Origin: Rhodoferax bucti
Lineage (GTDB): Bacteria; Pseudomonadota; Gammaproteobacteria; Burkholderiales; Burkholderiaceae_C
Assembly: GCF_005876985.1 (NCBI RefSeq)
Contig: NZ_VAHD01000003.1
Coordinates: 678,347-742,346, forward strand
Length of the DNA: 64,000 nt
Reading direction: 5' to 3'
Under the pieces are notes generated by a model. It was not told the DNA's origin. It searched no databases and worked only from the letters and a program-made list of their open reading frames with translations. The number at the start of each line of letters is the position of its first letter. Position 1 is the first letter of the stretch. Of the stretch, positions 22,065 to 32,083 are shown piece after piece. The position numbers and the translations under genes are program-made.

Positions 22065-22655
22065 ATGAAAAAACTTCTCGTGTCTTCTTTGGTATTCAGC
22101 GCAATGGCCGCAACGTCTGCATTCGCGGCGGGCCCGGTGGCGAATGATCTGTCGGGCTTCAGCATCGGCACCAACGCCGAATTTGCGCGCGGCAACATCA
22201 GCGCCACCGATGGCAGCTCCGATGGCGGTGCCACCACCAGCGCCGGCCTGCAGGCACGCTACGACTGGTCTTTGGCCCCCAACTTCGCCATCGGCCTGGG
22301 CGCCAGCTACAGCACCGGCAACCACAGCTTCGGCAGCTACGCCAACGGCACGGCCGCCACGGTGAACAACCGCTACTCGCTGGACATCGTGCCAACCGTG
22401 GCCCTGTCCAACAACTACCAGTTGTTCGGCAAGATATCGTCCATCTACGGTACCGCTGCCTCCAGCGACGGCAGCTCCACCAACAATGTGCAAGGCGTGG
22501 GTTACGGCCTGGGCGTGCGCAAGATGCTGGACAAAAACCTCTACGTGCAAGCCGGCTACGACCTAAACCAGTTCCGCGATGTGACCTTCAACAACGGCAC
22601 CACCTCCAGCCTGAAGGAGAACGTGTACAGCATCGGTATCGGTTACAAGTTCTAA
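22065..22655 (+). CDS. Outer-membrane beta-barrel (porin-like) protein
   Basis: A 196-residue protein with a clear Sec signal peptide (MKKLLVSSLVFSAMAATSAFA, cleavage after AFA, residue 21) and Gly/Asn/Ser-rich alternating strands through to a C-terminal Y-S-I-G-I-G-Y-K-F. A final aromatic residue is typical of OmpA/OmpW-type eight-stranded barrels. The role is unknown. It is followed by a strong terminator at the REP1 copy D. Confidence 0.75.
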   Translation: MKKLLVSSLVFSAMAATSAFAAGPVANDLSGFSIGTNAEFARGNISATDGSSDGGATTSAGLQARYDWSLAPNFAIGLGASYSTGNHSFGSYANGTAATVNNRYSLDIVPTVALSNNYQLFGKISSIYGTAASSDGSSTNNVQGVGYGLGVRKMLDKNLYVQAGYDLNQFRDVTFNNGTTSSLKENVYSIGIGYKF

Positions 22656-22667
22656 ACCCCCAACGCT

Positions 22668-22728
22668 CCTAAAAGATGAGCAGCTGGCGCACGATCCACG
22701 TGCGCCAGCTGCTCTTTTTGCTTATAAA
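22668..22728. terminator. REP1 copy D forming a perfect terminator hairpin
   Basis: Arms of 16 bp from GAGCAGCTGGCGCACG (22678-22693) and its exact complement (22699-22714), loop ATCCA, then TTTTTG-CTTATAAA. It belongs to the REP1 family (GCTGCT, CGCG-C core and the same TTTTTGCTTATAAA right flank as copy G). It separates two convergent genes. Confidence 0.85.
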
Positions 22729-22739
22729 CAGCCCGAGAG

Positions 22740-23558
22740 TTATTGCAGGGTAAAGCTGTCCATGGCCAGCATGCTGTACATCACCTCGCGGCTCAGGTAG
22801 TCCGGGCGGGCGTCGGGGCCCGCAGCCCCCAGGGCAAAAAACAGAGGCAAAAAGTGGTCTTCTGTCGGGTGGGCGCGGTGGGCATGGGGGGCCTGGTTGC
22901 GGTAGTCCAACAGGGCCTCCAGATCGCCCGCCACCAGGCGGTCCTCAATCCAGCGGCTGAACTCGGTGACATAGGGCGCCACCTCGCGGTGCCCACCAAA
23001 AAACTCGGCCAGGTTGTGCGTCATACTGCCGGAGCCGGCCAACAACACCCCTTGCTGGCGCAAACCCGCCAGCGCCTGGCCCAGCGCATACACCTCACGC
23101 GGGCCGTAACCCAATGGCAAAGCCAGTTGCACCACGGGCACATTCGCCTGCGGCAGCAAGTGCATCAGCGGCACCCAGGTGCCATGGTCCAGCGGGCGGT
23201 TTTCGTCGCCCACGGCATCGACACCGGCAGCCTGCAGAGCCGCCAGCACTTCGGCGGCCAGGGCCGGGTGGCCGGGTGCCGGGTATTGCAGGGCATAGAG
23301 TGCTTGGGGAAAGCCGCCGAAATCGTGCCAGGTTTCGGGTTGGGGGTTGGTCATCACCGCAGGGCGGCGCGCCATCCAGTGGGGCGACATCATCACGATG
23401 CCGCGCAACCCGTCAGGCAAGGTCGCGCCCCACGCCGCCAACGCCGGGCCGGTGGTGCCGGGCTCCAAGGCAAACAGTGGCGCGCCATGGGATACGAAAA
23501 GCGCGGGTAGAGTGCCGGTGAGGGCTGATACGGGGGTGGCCGTGGTCAATGTCGTCAT
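22740..23558 (-). CDS. Class III extradiol dioxygenase, DODA type (YgiD-like)
   Basis: A 272-residue member of the LigB/4,5-DOPA extradiol dioxygenase superfamily. It has L-F-V-S-H-G-A-P-L (first metal ligand, about residue 23), M-M-S-P-H-W-M-A-R and N-R-P-L-D-H-G-T-W-V-P-L-M, with the conserved H-G-x-W motif and later histidines (M-T-H-N-L, H-P-T-E-D-H-F-L-P-L). The start is the ATG at 23558. Members oxidise catechol-type rings; the real substrate in bacteria is often unknown. Confidence 0.85.
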   Translation of the reverse strand: MTTLTTATPVSALTGTLPALFVSHGAPLFALEPGTTGPALAAWGATLPDGLRGIVMMSPHWMARRPAVMTNPQPETWHDFGGFPQALYALQYPAPGHPALAAEVLAALQAAGVDAVGDENRPLDHGTWVPLMHLLPQANVPVVQLALPLGYGPREVYALGQALAGLRQQGVLLAGSGSMTHNLAEFFGGHREVAPYVTEFSRWIEDRLVAGDLEALLDYRNQAPHAHRAHPTEDHFLPLFFALGAAGPDARPDYLSREVMYSMLAMDSFTLQ

Positions 23559-23694
23559 GGCGGATTCCAAAAATGTGCTGCGATGGAGGCACTGTAAATA
23601 CCCACAAAACAAAGATAAATACGCAGGCTCTTGATTAACTGTCCTCGTTTTATTGACAATGAGACATTCCCACACGATGTTCAGAAAGACTGCC

Positions 23695-24783
23695 ATGTCC
23701 ACCACGCACGCCCCGCTCCCGCTTTGGTCCGTCGCCTGGCCCGTGTTGGGCTGGTGTCTGCTGGGCGGCAGCCTGGCCGGCTTGGCAGGTGGCTGGTGGG
23801 TGCTGGTGCTCGCCGCAGGGCTGATTGGTACCGTGCTGTCGGCGGTGCACCATGCCGAGGTGGTGGCCCACAAGGTGGGGGAGCCCTATGGCACGCTGGT
23901 GCTGGCGCTGGCCATTACGGTGATTGAGGTGGCGCTCATCGTCTCCATGATGCTGGCCGGCGGCCCCGAAACCACCGCCCTGGCACGGGACACGGTCTTT
24001 GCAGCGGTGATGTTGATCCTCAACGGCATCGTGGGCATCTGCCTGCTGGCCGGTGGCAGCCGTTACCACGAGCAGACTTTCGGCCAGCGCGGGGTAAGTG
24101 CGTCCCTCACCACACTGGCCGCCATTGCGGTGCTCACCCTGGTGCTGCCCAACTACACCACCACCACTCCCGGCCCCATGTACAGCCCCAGCCAGCTGGC
24201 GTTTGTGGCCGTGGTGTCGCTGGTGCTGTATGGCACCTTTGTATTGGTGCAAGCGGTGCGTCACAGGGATTACTTTTTGCCCAAAGGCGCCAAGGCGGAT
24301 GAAGAAGCCCATGCCCACCCGCCCAGCGGCAAGCTGGCAGCCGTGAGTGCAGGCTTGCTGCTGCTGGGTCTGGTCGCCGTAGTGCTGCTCGCCAAGGCCT
24401 TGGCACCCACCATTGAAACCTTGGTGGCCAATGCGGGGGCGCCGAAAGCGGTGGTCGGCATCATCATTGCCATGGTGGTGCTGTTGCCCGAAGGCCTGGC
24501 CGCCTTTCGTGCAGCGCACGCCAACCGCCTGCAAACCAGCCTGAACCTGGCACTGGGCTCGGCGCTGGCCAGCATCGGCCTCACCATTCCGGCGGTGGCC
24601 ATCGTGTCGCTGGCCACCGGCTGGACGCTCACCCTGGGCCTGGACATCAAATCCAGCGTGCTGCTGCTCTTGTCGCTGTTTGTTTCCAGCCTCTCGCTCA
24701 GCACGGGGCGCACCACGGTGTTACAGGGCACGGTGCATCTGGTGCTCTTGGCCACGTATTTGTTCACCACCATCGTCCCCTGA
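23695..24783 (+). CDS. Ca2+/H+ (or Na+/H+) antiporter, CaCA family
   Basis: About 362 residues with around ten hydrophobic segments and two internal repeats. The cation-exchange signatures are V-V-A-H-K-V-G-E-P-Y-G-T-L (first alpha repeat) and V-L-L-P-E-G-L-A-A-F-R-A-A-H-A-N-R-L-Q-T (second, with the acidic residue). ChaA-like size. The start is placed at ATG 23695; a TTG at 23653 would add a short extension (TTGACA there may instead be a -35). Confidence 0.85.
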   Translation: MSTTHAPLPLWSVAWPVLGWCLLGGSLAGLAGGWWVLVLAAGLIGTVLSAVHHAEVVAHKVGEPYGTLVLALAITVIEVALIVSMMLAGGPETTALARDTVFAAVMLILNGIVGICLLAGGSRYHEQTFGQRGVSASLTTLAAIAVLTLVLPNYTTTTPGPMYSPSQLAFVAVVSLVLYGTFVLVQAVRHRDYFLPKGAKADEEAHAHPPSGKLAAVSAGLLLLGLVAVVLLAKALAPTIETLVANAGAPKAVVGIIIAMVVLLPEGLAAFRAAHANRLQTSLNLALGSALASIGLTIPAVAIVSLATGWTLTLGLDIKSSVLLLLSLFVSSLSLSTGRTTVLQGTVHLVLLATYLFTTIVP

Positions 24784-24795
24784 CGCTGTCGCGGC

Positions 24796-25701
24796 ATGGA
24801 CCAGTTACGCCAGATGCAGGCCTTTGTGGCCGTGGTGCAAGCCGGCAGTTTTGTGCAGGCGGCCGAGCGGCTGGACACCTCCAAGGCAGTGGTGTCCCGC
24901 CTGGTGCTGGAACTGGAAGAGTCGCTCTCCACCCGCTTGCTCCACCGCACCACCCGCCGTATCTCCCTCACCGATGCGGGGGCCGACTATGTGGAGCGCT
25001 GCAAACAGATTCTGGAAGATGTGGAAGACGCCAACACCGCCGCCAGCGCGGGCACCGGCGTAGTCAAAGGCAGGCTCAAGATCAACGCGCCGCTCACCTT
25101 TGGCAACCTGCACCTGGCGCCGCTGTGGGGTGAATTCCTCAAACTGCACCCGCAGGTGGAGCTGGACATCAGCCTCACCGACCGGGTGGTGGACCTCGTG
25201 GAGGAAGGCTTCGACATGGCCGTGCGCATCGGCCTGCAAGCGAGCTCCACGCTGGTCTCCCGCCAGCTCGCGCAAGACCGGATTTTGCTGTGCGCCTCGC
25301 CGGCCTATCTCCAGCACACCGGGCCGCTGGCGCAGTTGGGCGACGTTGCCGCCTGCAGCGTGGCGGCGTACTCGTGGTGGTCCGGGGGTGACGTATGGAC
25401 CCTGCAAGACGCTCACGGCAAGAAGCACAGCGTGACCACCCGCCCCCGCCTGCGCGCCAACAGCGGCGACACCTGCCGCGCCGCGGCACTGGCGGACCAG
25501 GGCCTGATCTTTCAACCCGGCTTTCTGGTGGGCGAAGACATCCGGCTGGGCCGACTGGTGCAGGTGTTGCCCCATTTGCAGGGACCGACCCTGGGCATCC
25601 ATGCGGTGTACCCCAGCCGCAAACAATTGCCGGGCAAAGTGCGGGCGATGGTGGACTTTCTGGCCCATGCCTTTCAGACGCCGGCCTGGCATTGCGACTG
25701 A
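24796..25701 (+). CDS. LysR-family transcriptional regulator
   Basis: A 301-residue regulator with an N-terminal winged helix (M-D-Q-L-R-Q-M-Q-A-F-V-A-V-V-Q-A-G-S-F; A-A-E-R-L-D-T-S-K-A-V-V-S-R) and a C-terminal effector-binding domain. The sequence (L-S-T-R-L-L-H-R-T-T-R-R-I-S-L-T) is typical of the group with T-R-R-I-S/L. It follows the antiporter by 12 bp and is oriented with it; its target is unknown. Confidence 0.9.
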   Translation: MDQLRQMQAFVAVVQAGSFVQAAERLDTSKAVVSRLVLELEESLSTRLLHRTTRRISLTDAGADYVERCKQILEDVEDANTAASAGTGVVKGRLKINAPLTFGNLHLAPLWGEFLKLHPQVELDISLTDRVVDLVEEGFDMAVRIGLQASSTLVSRQLAQDRILLCASPAYLQHTGPLAQLGDVAACSVAAYSWWSGGDVWTLQDAHGKKHSVTTRPRLRANSGDTCRAAALADQGLIFQPGFLVGEDIRLGRLVQVLPHLQGPTLGIHAVYPSRKQLPGKVRAMVDFLAHAFQTPAWHCD

Positions 25702-25770
25702 TGCACTCTTGATCCTTGTCAATTGAGGTGCTGCCGCCACTGCTACAGTGCCATGAAAGATGGAGTCAAC

Positions 25771-26691
25771 ATGCAATTCCTGCGGGCCCGGTTGATGCTG
25801 CTGATGGCGTGTGCATGCCTGCTGGGCGGTTGCTCTCCCGGCCAGCCCGAGCGCGCGCTGGAATACACCGATCAGCCTCAAACCTCGGGCACCACCGTGT
25901 ACCGCATGGCCATCCACCCGCTCTACAACCCGCACAAACTGATTCAGGCCTACCAGCCGCTGATGGACTACCTCAATGCCCACCTCAATGGTGCACGCAT
26001 GGAGATTGAGGCCTCCCGCGATTACGCGGCCTTCGAAGACAAAGTGCGCGAGAGCGGCCCGGCCTTTCTGCTGCCCAACCCGGTGCAGACCTTGCTGGCC
26101 CAGAAAACCGGCTACCGCGTGATTGCCATGGCCGGCAATCCGCAGGACTTCAAGGGCATTTTTATTGTCCGCAAAGACAGCCTGCTGAAACAGCCGGAGA
26201 GCCTCAAGGGCAAGGTGGTGAGCTACCCCTCGCCCACCGCGCTGGCGGGGGCCATCATGCCGCAGTACTTTTTGTACACCCACGGGCTGGATGTGCAACA
26301 CGACATCACCAACCGCTACGTGGGTTCGCACGAGTCATCCATCCTCAACACCTACATGGGGCACTCGGCAGCGGCAGCCACCTGGCCGCCGCCCTGGCGC
26401 ATGTTCCAGAAGGACTACCCTGCCGAAGCGGCGCAGCTGCAGGTGCTCTGGGAGACACCGCCACTCATCAACAACTCGGTCATGGTGCGCCAGGACGTGC
26501 CACCGGCCATCCAGCGGCAGGTGCAGCTCCTGCTACTGGGACTAAAAAACACGGCAGACGGCCCGCATATCCTTGGGATGATGGAAACCGAGGCATTCTT
26601 CCCCGCTGATGACAAAAGCTACGACGTGGTGCAACGCTACCTGGCCCACTTTGAGAAAACCGTGCGGCCGGTGCAACTGAAGCTGAACTGA
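25771..26691 (+). CDS. PhnD-like substrate-binding lipoprotein
   Basis: A 306-residue periplasmic binding protein of the phosphate/phosphonate (PhnD, PBP2) type, with a lipobox L-G-G-C (Cys about residue 21). The PhnD-like segment Y-R-M-A-I-H-P-L-Y-N-P-H-K-L-I-Q-A-Y-Q-P-L is at about 45-65. There is no ABC permease or ATPase nearby. Its stop overlaps the start of the GGDEF-EAL gene (TGATG), so it is translationally coupled to a sensor. It is therefore probably a ligand sensor, not a transporter part. The ATG at 25771 has GGAG upstream; a farther one at 25753 would add six residues. Confidence 0.85.
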   Translation: MQFLRARLMLLMACACLLGGCSPGQPERALEYTDQPQTSGTTVYRMAIHPLYNPHKLIQAYQPLMDYLNAHLNGARMEIEASRDYAAFEDKVRESGPAFLLPNPVQTLLAQKTGYRVIAMAGNPQDFKGIFIVRKDSLLKQPESLKGKVVSYPSPTALAGAIMPQYFLYTHGLDVQHDITNRYVGSHESSILNTYMGHSAAAATWPPPWRMFQKDYPAEAAQLQVLWETPPLINNSVMVRQDVPPAIQRQVQLLLLGLKNTADGPHILGMMETEAFFPADDKSYDVVQRYLAHFEKTVRPVQLKLN

Positions 26692-29138
26692 TGTTCCACA
26701 CCCTGCGCAACCTCTTCCTCAGCAGCCTTCGCCGCCAGCTCATGGCGGGTATGGCCGTGGTGGTTGCCATCATCCTCACGGTGCTGGTGTGGGATCTGGC
26801 CTTACGCCAGCACCACGAGGTCAGCACCCAGCAAACCGAGCAAGCCCTGGCACTGGCCAACAGCATGGCGGTGTCGGCCAGCGTATGGGTGGCAGCCCGC
26901 GACCTGGCGGGCTTGCAGGAAATCATCCACAACGCGGCGGGCTTCCCCGACGTGCGCTACGCCATGGTGCTGGACCGCCAGGGCCAGGTGCTGGCCCACT
27001 CGGATGCCAGCCGGATCGGGCAGTACCTACATGACCTGCCGGCCACCCCGCAAGCGGCGCTGCTACAAAACGCCAGCACCTTGCTCGATGTAGCCAGCCC
27101 GGTGCGGCTGGATGCGCAGCACCTGGGCTGGGTGCGCATCGGCATGGGGCGCACGCAACTCAACCAGCAAATTGAGCGACTGATCAGCAGCAGCCTCTGG
27201 TTCATGCTGACCGGTGTGTTGCTGATTGCCCTGTTCGCATCGCTCACGGGCTTGTATTTCACCCGGCGCCTGAGCGCCATCAGCCGGGTGGCAGACGCGG
27301 TGCGCGCAGGCGATGCAGACCGCCGGGTAGACATACAAGGCAGCGATGAAGCCGCACGCCTGGCCCGGGACTTCAATGCCATGCTGGACACGCTGCAACA
27401 GCGGCAAACCGAACTGCTGCACTCGCGCGACGCACTGCGCATTGCGGCCACCGCATTTGAGTCCAACGACGTGATGTTTGTCACCGACGCGGATTGGCAC
27501 ATTCTGCAAGTGAACACCGCTTTCAGCCGCGTCACCGGTTACACCGCAGAAGAAGCCATAGGCCGGCAACCCCGCGAACTCATGGGCTCCGGGGTGCACG
27601 GAGAAGACTTTTACGAGGCCATGAACGCCAGCATCCAAACCCACGGCAGCTGGCAAGGCGAGGTGTGGGACAAGCGCAAGAACGGCGAAAACTACCCCGC
27701 ATGGACCACCGTGACCGCAGTGCGCTCAGAGCATGGCGACATCACCCACTACGTGGCCAACCTCTCGGACTTCAGCGCGCGCAAAGCCGCCGAGAACGAG
27801 ATCAAAACACTGGTGTTTTTTGACGCGCTCACCCAGTTGCCCAACCGGCGCATGCTCACCAGCCGGCTCGAAGCGGCCATGGACGCCGCCCAGCGCCACC
27901 GCCACCTAGGCGCCCTGCTGTTTGTCGACCTGGACGATTTCAAAACCCTCAACGACACGCTGGGCCACCACCAGGGCGACCTGCTGCTGCAACAGGTCGC
28001 GCAGCGCCTGCAATCCTGCGTGCGCGATGCCGACACGGTCGCCCGCCTGGGTGGCGATGAGTTTGTGGTGATGCTCGAAGGCCTCAGTACCCACGCGGAC
28101 GATGCCGCGCGCCATGCCGGCGTAATTGCACAAAAAATTCTCACCACCCTGAACCAGCCCTACGCACTGGGAGAGTTGATCCGCAAGAGCACACCCAGCA
28201 TCGGCATCACGCTGTTTGGAGACCGCACCGAGTCCATGGACGAGCCACTCAAGCGCGCCGATCTCGCCATGTACCAATCCAAGGCAGCAGGCCGCAACAC
28301 CTTGCGCTTTTTTGACCCCAAAACCCAGGCCGCCGTAACCCACCGGGCCGAACTGGAATCGGCCCTGCGCACCGGGCTGGAGGAAAACCAATTCGAGTTG
28401 TACTTGCAACCCCAAGTCACCGAAGACGCCCGCGTCACCGGAGCCGAAGCCCTGCTGCGCTGGCGCCACCCGGTGCGAGGGGTGATTGCCCCCGGCGAGT
28501 TCATCAGCGTGGCAGAGGATTGCGGCATCATCGTGCCACTGGGCCAGTGGGTGCTGGAGGCCGCCTGCCGCCAGCTGGCGCGCTGGGCCCGCACTCCGGG
28601 CTTTGAGCAGATGACGATTGCGGTCAACGTGAGTGCCAAGCAGTTCCACCAGCCGGACTTTGTGGAGTCGGTCATGGACGCGCTGGACCGCACCGGTGCC
28701 CAACCCTACCGGCTCAAGCTGGAAATTACCGAGAGCATGCTGATCGCCAACATGGACGATGTGATCGTGCGTATGGAAGAGCTGCAGCACCACGGCGTGG
28801 GCTTTGCCATGGACGATTTCGGCACCGGCTACTCATCGCTCACCTACCTCAAGCGCCTGCCCCTGGATGTGCTGAAAATCGACCAAAGCTTTGTGCGTGA
28901 TGTACTGGTAGACCCGAACGATGCCGCCATTGCCAACATGATCGTGGCCCTGGCCAACAGCCTGGGCTTGAGCGTGATTGCCGAGGGGGTGGAAACCATC
29001 GAGCAGATGCAGTATCTGGCCCGCCACGGCTGCCATGCCTACCAGGGCTACCTCTTCAGCCGACCACTACCGATGGAGGTGTTTGAGGCCTCGGTACAGC
29101 AATTCCTCACGCCCCTGCAGCCCCTCAAGACCCTGTAA
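26691..29138 (+). CDS. PAS-GGDEF-EAL c-di-GMP signalling protein
   Basis: An 815-residue membrane protein. Transmembrane helices at about 17-39 and 165-190 enclose a periplasmic sensor. Next are HAMP (about 190-245), PAS (about 250-370), GGDEF (about 375-540, motif L-G-G-D-E-F) and EAL (about 555-805, with G-A-E-A-L-L-R-W, the D-D-F-G-T-G-Y-S-S-L motif and E-G-V-E). Both catalytic signatures are intact, so it may make and break c-di-GMP. It is coupled to the upstream PhnD-like lipoprotein, an arrangement suggesting that ligand binding controls its activity. Its last 14 bp overlap the convergent MFS gene. Confidence 0.9.
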   Translation: MFHTLRNLFLSSLRRQLMAGMAVVVAIILTVLVWDLALRQHHEVSTQQTEQALALANSMAVSASVWVAARDLAGLQEIIHNAAGFPDVRYAMVLDRQGQVLAHSDASRIGQYLHDLPATPQAALLQNASTLLDVASPVRLDAQHLGWVRIGMGRTQLNQQIERLISSSLWFMLTGVLLIALFASLTGLYFTRRLSAISRVADAVRAGDADRRVDIQGSDEAARLARDFNAMLDTLQQRQTELLHSRDALRIAATAFESNDVMFVTDADWHILQVNTAFSRVTGYTAEEAIGRQPRELMGSGVHGEDFYEAMNASIQTHGSWQGEVWDKRKNGENYPAWTTVTAVRSEHGDITHYVANLSDFSARKAAENEIKTLVFFDALTQLPNRRMLTSRLEAAMDAAQRHRHLGALLFVDLDDFKTLNDTLGHHQGDLLLQQVAQRLQSCVRDADTVARLGGDEFVVMLEGLSTHADDAARHAGVIAQKILTTLNQPYALGELIRKSTPSIGITLFGDRTESMDEPLKRADLAMYQSKAAGRNTLRFFDPKTQAAVTHRAELESALRTGLEENQFELYLQPQVTEDARVTGAEALLRWRHPVRGVIAPGEFISVAEDCGIIVPLGQWVLEAACRQLARWARTPGFEQMTIAVNVSAKQFHQPDFVESVMDALDRTGAQPYRLKLEITESMLIANMDDVIVRMEELQHHGVGFAMDDFGTGYSSLTYLKRLPLDVLKIDQSFVRDVLVDPNDAAIANMIVALANSLGLSVIAEGVETIEQMQYLARHGCHAYQGYLFSRPLPMEVFEASVQQFLTPLQPLKTL

Positions 29139-30333
29139 GCGGCCGGTGGTTGAGCCGCCACACCTTTACCGCACACAAGAGCGCGCACACAGCCATGGCC
29201 GATGTGGCCCAGAACACACTGGCCAGCCCCCAGCGGGAACTGAGCTGCCCCCCGACCAAACCACCCACCACGCCGGGCACGCCATAGCCCACGATGATGT
29301 ACAGCGCCTGCCCGCGCCCCCGCAAGCGGCCGGGAAAATGGTGCGACACCAGCGCAATACAGGCACTGTGGTGGGCGGCAAAGGTGAGCGCGTGCAGCGC
29401 CTGCATCAGCATCAAGAGCCACAACATCGACGCCAAGGAGGCGGTGACTCCCATGCGCAAGGCCATCACCCCGGCGCACAACACAAGCCAGGCACTGAGA
29501 CTCAAGCGCGGCATCCAGCGGCTCTGGGTGAAGAACCAGCCGATCTCCACCGTGACCGATACCGCCCAGAGCACACCGATCATGGTTTTGGAATAGCCCA
29601 GCGAATCCATATACAGCGAAAAAAAGCTGTAAATCCCCATGTGCGAGAGGATGTGAAAAAACACCGAAGCGAAAAACCAGCGCACCACCGGTTGGGCCAG
29701 CACCGGCGCCATGGGCATGGCAGGCTGGACACTTGCTGCGTGAGCCTCTTTGACATCCGGCATTTGGAAGGCAGACACCACCAGCGCCAGCAGGCTGAGT
29801 GTCACGATGAGCGGAAAACTGCCCATGCCCACATGCTCGTACCAGGCCCCTGCGGCCATCACGGCCAGCATGAAACCCAGCGAGCCCCAAAGGCGCACCC
29901 GGCCGTACAGCTTGGTGCTGAACACGCCGTTATGGGTCACCACATGGGCCACCGCCGCTTCGGTCATGGGCATCATGCCGCTGGTCTGCACATAAATCAG
30001 CAACAACACCACACCCAGCCAAACCGCCCCACCCTGGAACCACAAACCGCCCGATGCCAGCAAGGCCAGCACCGCGCCCCAGCGCATCAGCTTGGCGCGC
30101 TCACCGGTGCGGTCGCTCAGGGCGCCCCAGGCATAGGGCGCAAACATGCGGGTCGCTGCCTGCACCGAGCACAGTACACTGATGAGCACTACATCCAGCC
30201 CCAAGCTCTTGAGCCACAGGGGCAGGTAGGGGTTGAACAAGGCGCCATGGGCGCAGTAGACCGCCGTTAAAACGGCAAACGGCAGCACCTGCAGCACGCC
30301 GGGCAATGCGGCAGGCGGCAAGGCCTGGCTCAC
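29125..30333 (-). CDS. MFS transporter, HcaT/3-phenylpropionate-like
   Basis: About 402 residues with 11-12 hydrophobic segments. The motif [16 protein letters not shown] between TM2 and TM3 is the MFS signature, and the overall sequence ([21 protein letters not shown]) is of the HcaT/PPP branch. Starts with GTG at 30333, overlapping the TGA of aroC (GTGA). The substrate is unknown. Confidence 0.85.
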   Translation of the reverse strand: MSQALPPAALPGVLQVLPFAVLTAVYCAHGALFNPYLPLWLKSLGLDVVLISVLCSVQAATRMFAPYAWGALSDRTGERAKLMRWGAVLALLASGGLWFQGGAVWLGVVLLLIYVQTSGMMPMTEAAVAHVVTHNGVFSTKLYGRVRLWGSLGFMLAVMAAGAWYEHVGMGSFPLIVTLSLLALVVSAFQMPDVKEAHAASVQPAMPMAPVLAQPVVRWFFASVFFHILSHMGIYSFFSLYMDSLGYSKTMIGVLWAVSVTVEIGWFFTQSRWMPRLSLSAWLVLCAGVMALRMGVTASLASMLWLLMLMQALHALTFAAHHSACIALVSHHFPGRLRGRGQALYIIVGYGVPGVVGGLVGGQLSSRWGLASVFWATSAMAVCALLCAVKVWRLNHRPLTGS

Positions 30334-31424
30334 AGACTGCCTGGAATCGGCGTCAGGCTGGGCACCACATCACCACACTGGGCACGGTGGCGCAGCGCAT
30401 GATCCATCACCACCAGGGCCAGCATGGCCTCGGCAATCGGCGTGGCGCGGATGCCCACACACGGATCGTGGCGGCCCTTGGTCACCACCTCGGTGGGGTT
30501 GCCTTGCGAGTCAATCGAGGCACGCGGTGTGATGATGGAGCTGGTCGGTTTGATGGCGATGCTCACCTCCAGGTCTTGCCCGGTAGTGATGCCGCCGAGC
30601 ACGCCACCGGCGTTATTCGTGGCAAAGCCTTCAGGAGTCAGGGAGTCGCCATGGGTGGTTCCGCGTTGGGCCACGCTGGCAAAGCCGGCGCCGATTTCCA
30701 CGCCCTTGACGGCGTTGATGCCCATCATGGCGTAGCCGATGTCGGCGTCCATCTTGTCGAACAAAGGCTCACCCAAACCTACCGGCACATTGCTGGCGGT
30801 GACGCGGATGCGGGCACCGCAGGAGTCGCCAGCTTTGCGCAACGCGTCCATATAGTCTTCAAGGGCATGCACATCGGCAACCGGGGCGAAGAAAGGGTTG
30901 TTGGGCACGTGGTCCCACGACTCGAAAGCGATAGGCAACTCACCCACTTGGGTCATGCAGCCACGGAACTCGGTGCCGTATTTTTCCTTGAGCCACTTTT
31001 TGGCTACCGCACCGGCCGCCACCATGGGCGCGGTGAGGCGCGCGCTGGATCGGCCACCGCCGCGCGGGTCACGGATACCGTATTTCTGGAAGTAGGCGTA
31101 GTCCGCATGGCCGGGGCGGAAGGTGTCGAGGATGTTGCCGTAGTCCTTGCTGCGCTGGTCGGTGTTCTGGATGAGCAGCGCAATCGGGGTGCCCGTGGTT
31201 TTGCCCTGGTAGACGCCACTGAGAATCTGCACCGCATCCGGCTCGTTGCGCTGCGTCACATGGCGGCTGGTGCCGGGGCGGCGGCGGTCCAGGTCGATCT
31301 GGATGTCCGCCTCGGACAACTCCATGCCCGGGGGGCAACCATCAATGATGCAGCCGATGGCCGGGCCGTGGGATTCACCGAAGTTGGTGACTGTGAATGT
31401 ATGTCCGAAGGTATTGCCGCTCAT
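30330..31424 (-). CDS. aroC: Chorismate synthase
   Basis: The last step of the shikimate pathway: conversion of 5-enolpyruvylshikimate-3-phosphate to chorismate, needing reduced FMN. About 364 residues. It has [19 protein letters not shown]-x-G-like [16 protein letters not shown], and the C-terminal [16 protein letters not shown]. Its stop overlaps the GTG start of the MFS gene. Confidence 0.96.
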   Translation of the reverse strand: MSGNTFGHTFTVTNFGESHGPAIGCIIDGCPPGMELSEADIQIDLDRRRPGTSRHVTQRNEPDAVQILSGVYQGKTTGTPIALLIQNTDQRSKDYGNILDTFRPGHADYAYFQKYGIRDPRGGGRSSARLTAPMVAAGAVAKKWLKEKYGTEFRGCMTQVGELPIAFESWDHVPNNPFFAPVADVHALEDYMDALRKAGDSCGARIRVTASNVPVGLGEPLFDKMDADIGYAMMGINAVKGVEIGAGFASVAQRGTTHGDSLTPEGFATNNAGGVLGGITTGQDLEVSIAIKPTSSIITPRASIDSQGNPTEVVTKGRHDPCVGIRATPIAEAMLALVVMDHALRHRAQCGDVVPSLTPIPGSL

Positions 31425-31543
31425 AGTGCCCCGATTATCCCCGACGCGACTGCCGGACCCGGTAACCGGGTTGGAACAGTTTATGCATCGTGCTGCAGCG
31501 CACCATTTCAGTGTTTCACCGCTTTTTGAACCAGGAGTGAGCC

Positions 31544-31981
31544 ATGCTAGACCGCACTGCGACCAAGTTTTCCCATGTCAAACCTGAGGACACGCAATTT
31601 GTGTCCGGGGGGCTGCGCGATTTCTTTTTGTACAAAGACCTCGGCATTGCCGACGCCACGCACGGAAAGGTGATTGCACACCTGGTCAAAGCCAATATGG
31701 CACCAGAAAAAGGCACCGGCTGGCACCGGCATGAGGCGGATTTTCAGATCGTCATCATGACCAAAGGCTGGGCGCGTTTCATGTACGAGGACAAGGAGAC
31801 CCTGGTGCAGGCCGGCGATGTGGTTCACCAGCGCCCCGGCATCCGCCACTACCTGTTCGACTACTCTCCCGACATGGAATACCTGGAAATCGTCTCACCG
31901 GCAGACTTCAAGTCGGTGGACGTAGAGCCGGTCTGCGAAATCCCTGAGCCGACTCCGTGGCCGGAGCAAAAAGCAGCCTGA
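31544..31981 (+). CDS. Cupin domain protein
   Basis: A 145-residue single-domain beta-barrel (about residues 55-115). Cupin motif 1 is visible as [15 protein letters not shown] with metal-binding H-x-H-x(3)-Q-like residues; motif 2 as [12 protein letters not shown]. The function is not predictable. REP2 copy 2 lies downstream in inverse orientation. Confidence 0.85.
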   Translation: MLDRTATKFSHVKPEDTQFVSGGLRDFFLYKDLGIADATHGKVIAHLVKANMAPEKGTGWHRHEADFQIVIMTKGWARFMYEDKETLVQAGDVVHQRPGIRHYLFDYSPDMEYLEIVSPADFKSVDVEPVCEIPEPTPWPEQKAA

Positions 31982-32007
31982 GGCTACGGGGCGTGGGGCC
32001 GCAATTC

Positions 32008-32083
32008 CGCGCCGGGCCACCCCAAGCGAAATTAGCCCCCTTGGGGGGCAGCGACCCGCGCAGCGGTGGAGCGTGGGGGCCTA
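32008..32083 (-). repeat. REP2 copy 2 (reverse orientation)
   Basis: Complement of the REP2 sequence at 15291-15365, with the TAG stop of the GST gene at its beginning (minus strand reads GAG-TTT-TAG-GCCCCC). It fills the convergent gap between the cupin and GST genes. Confidence 0.9.
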
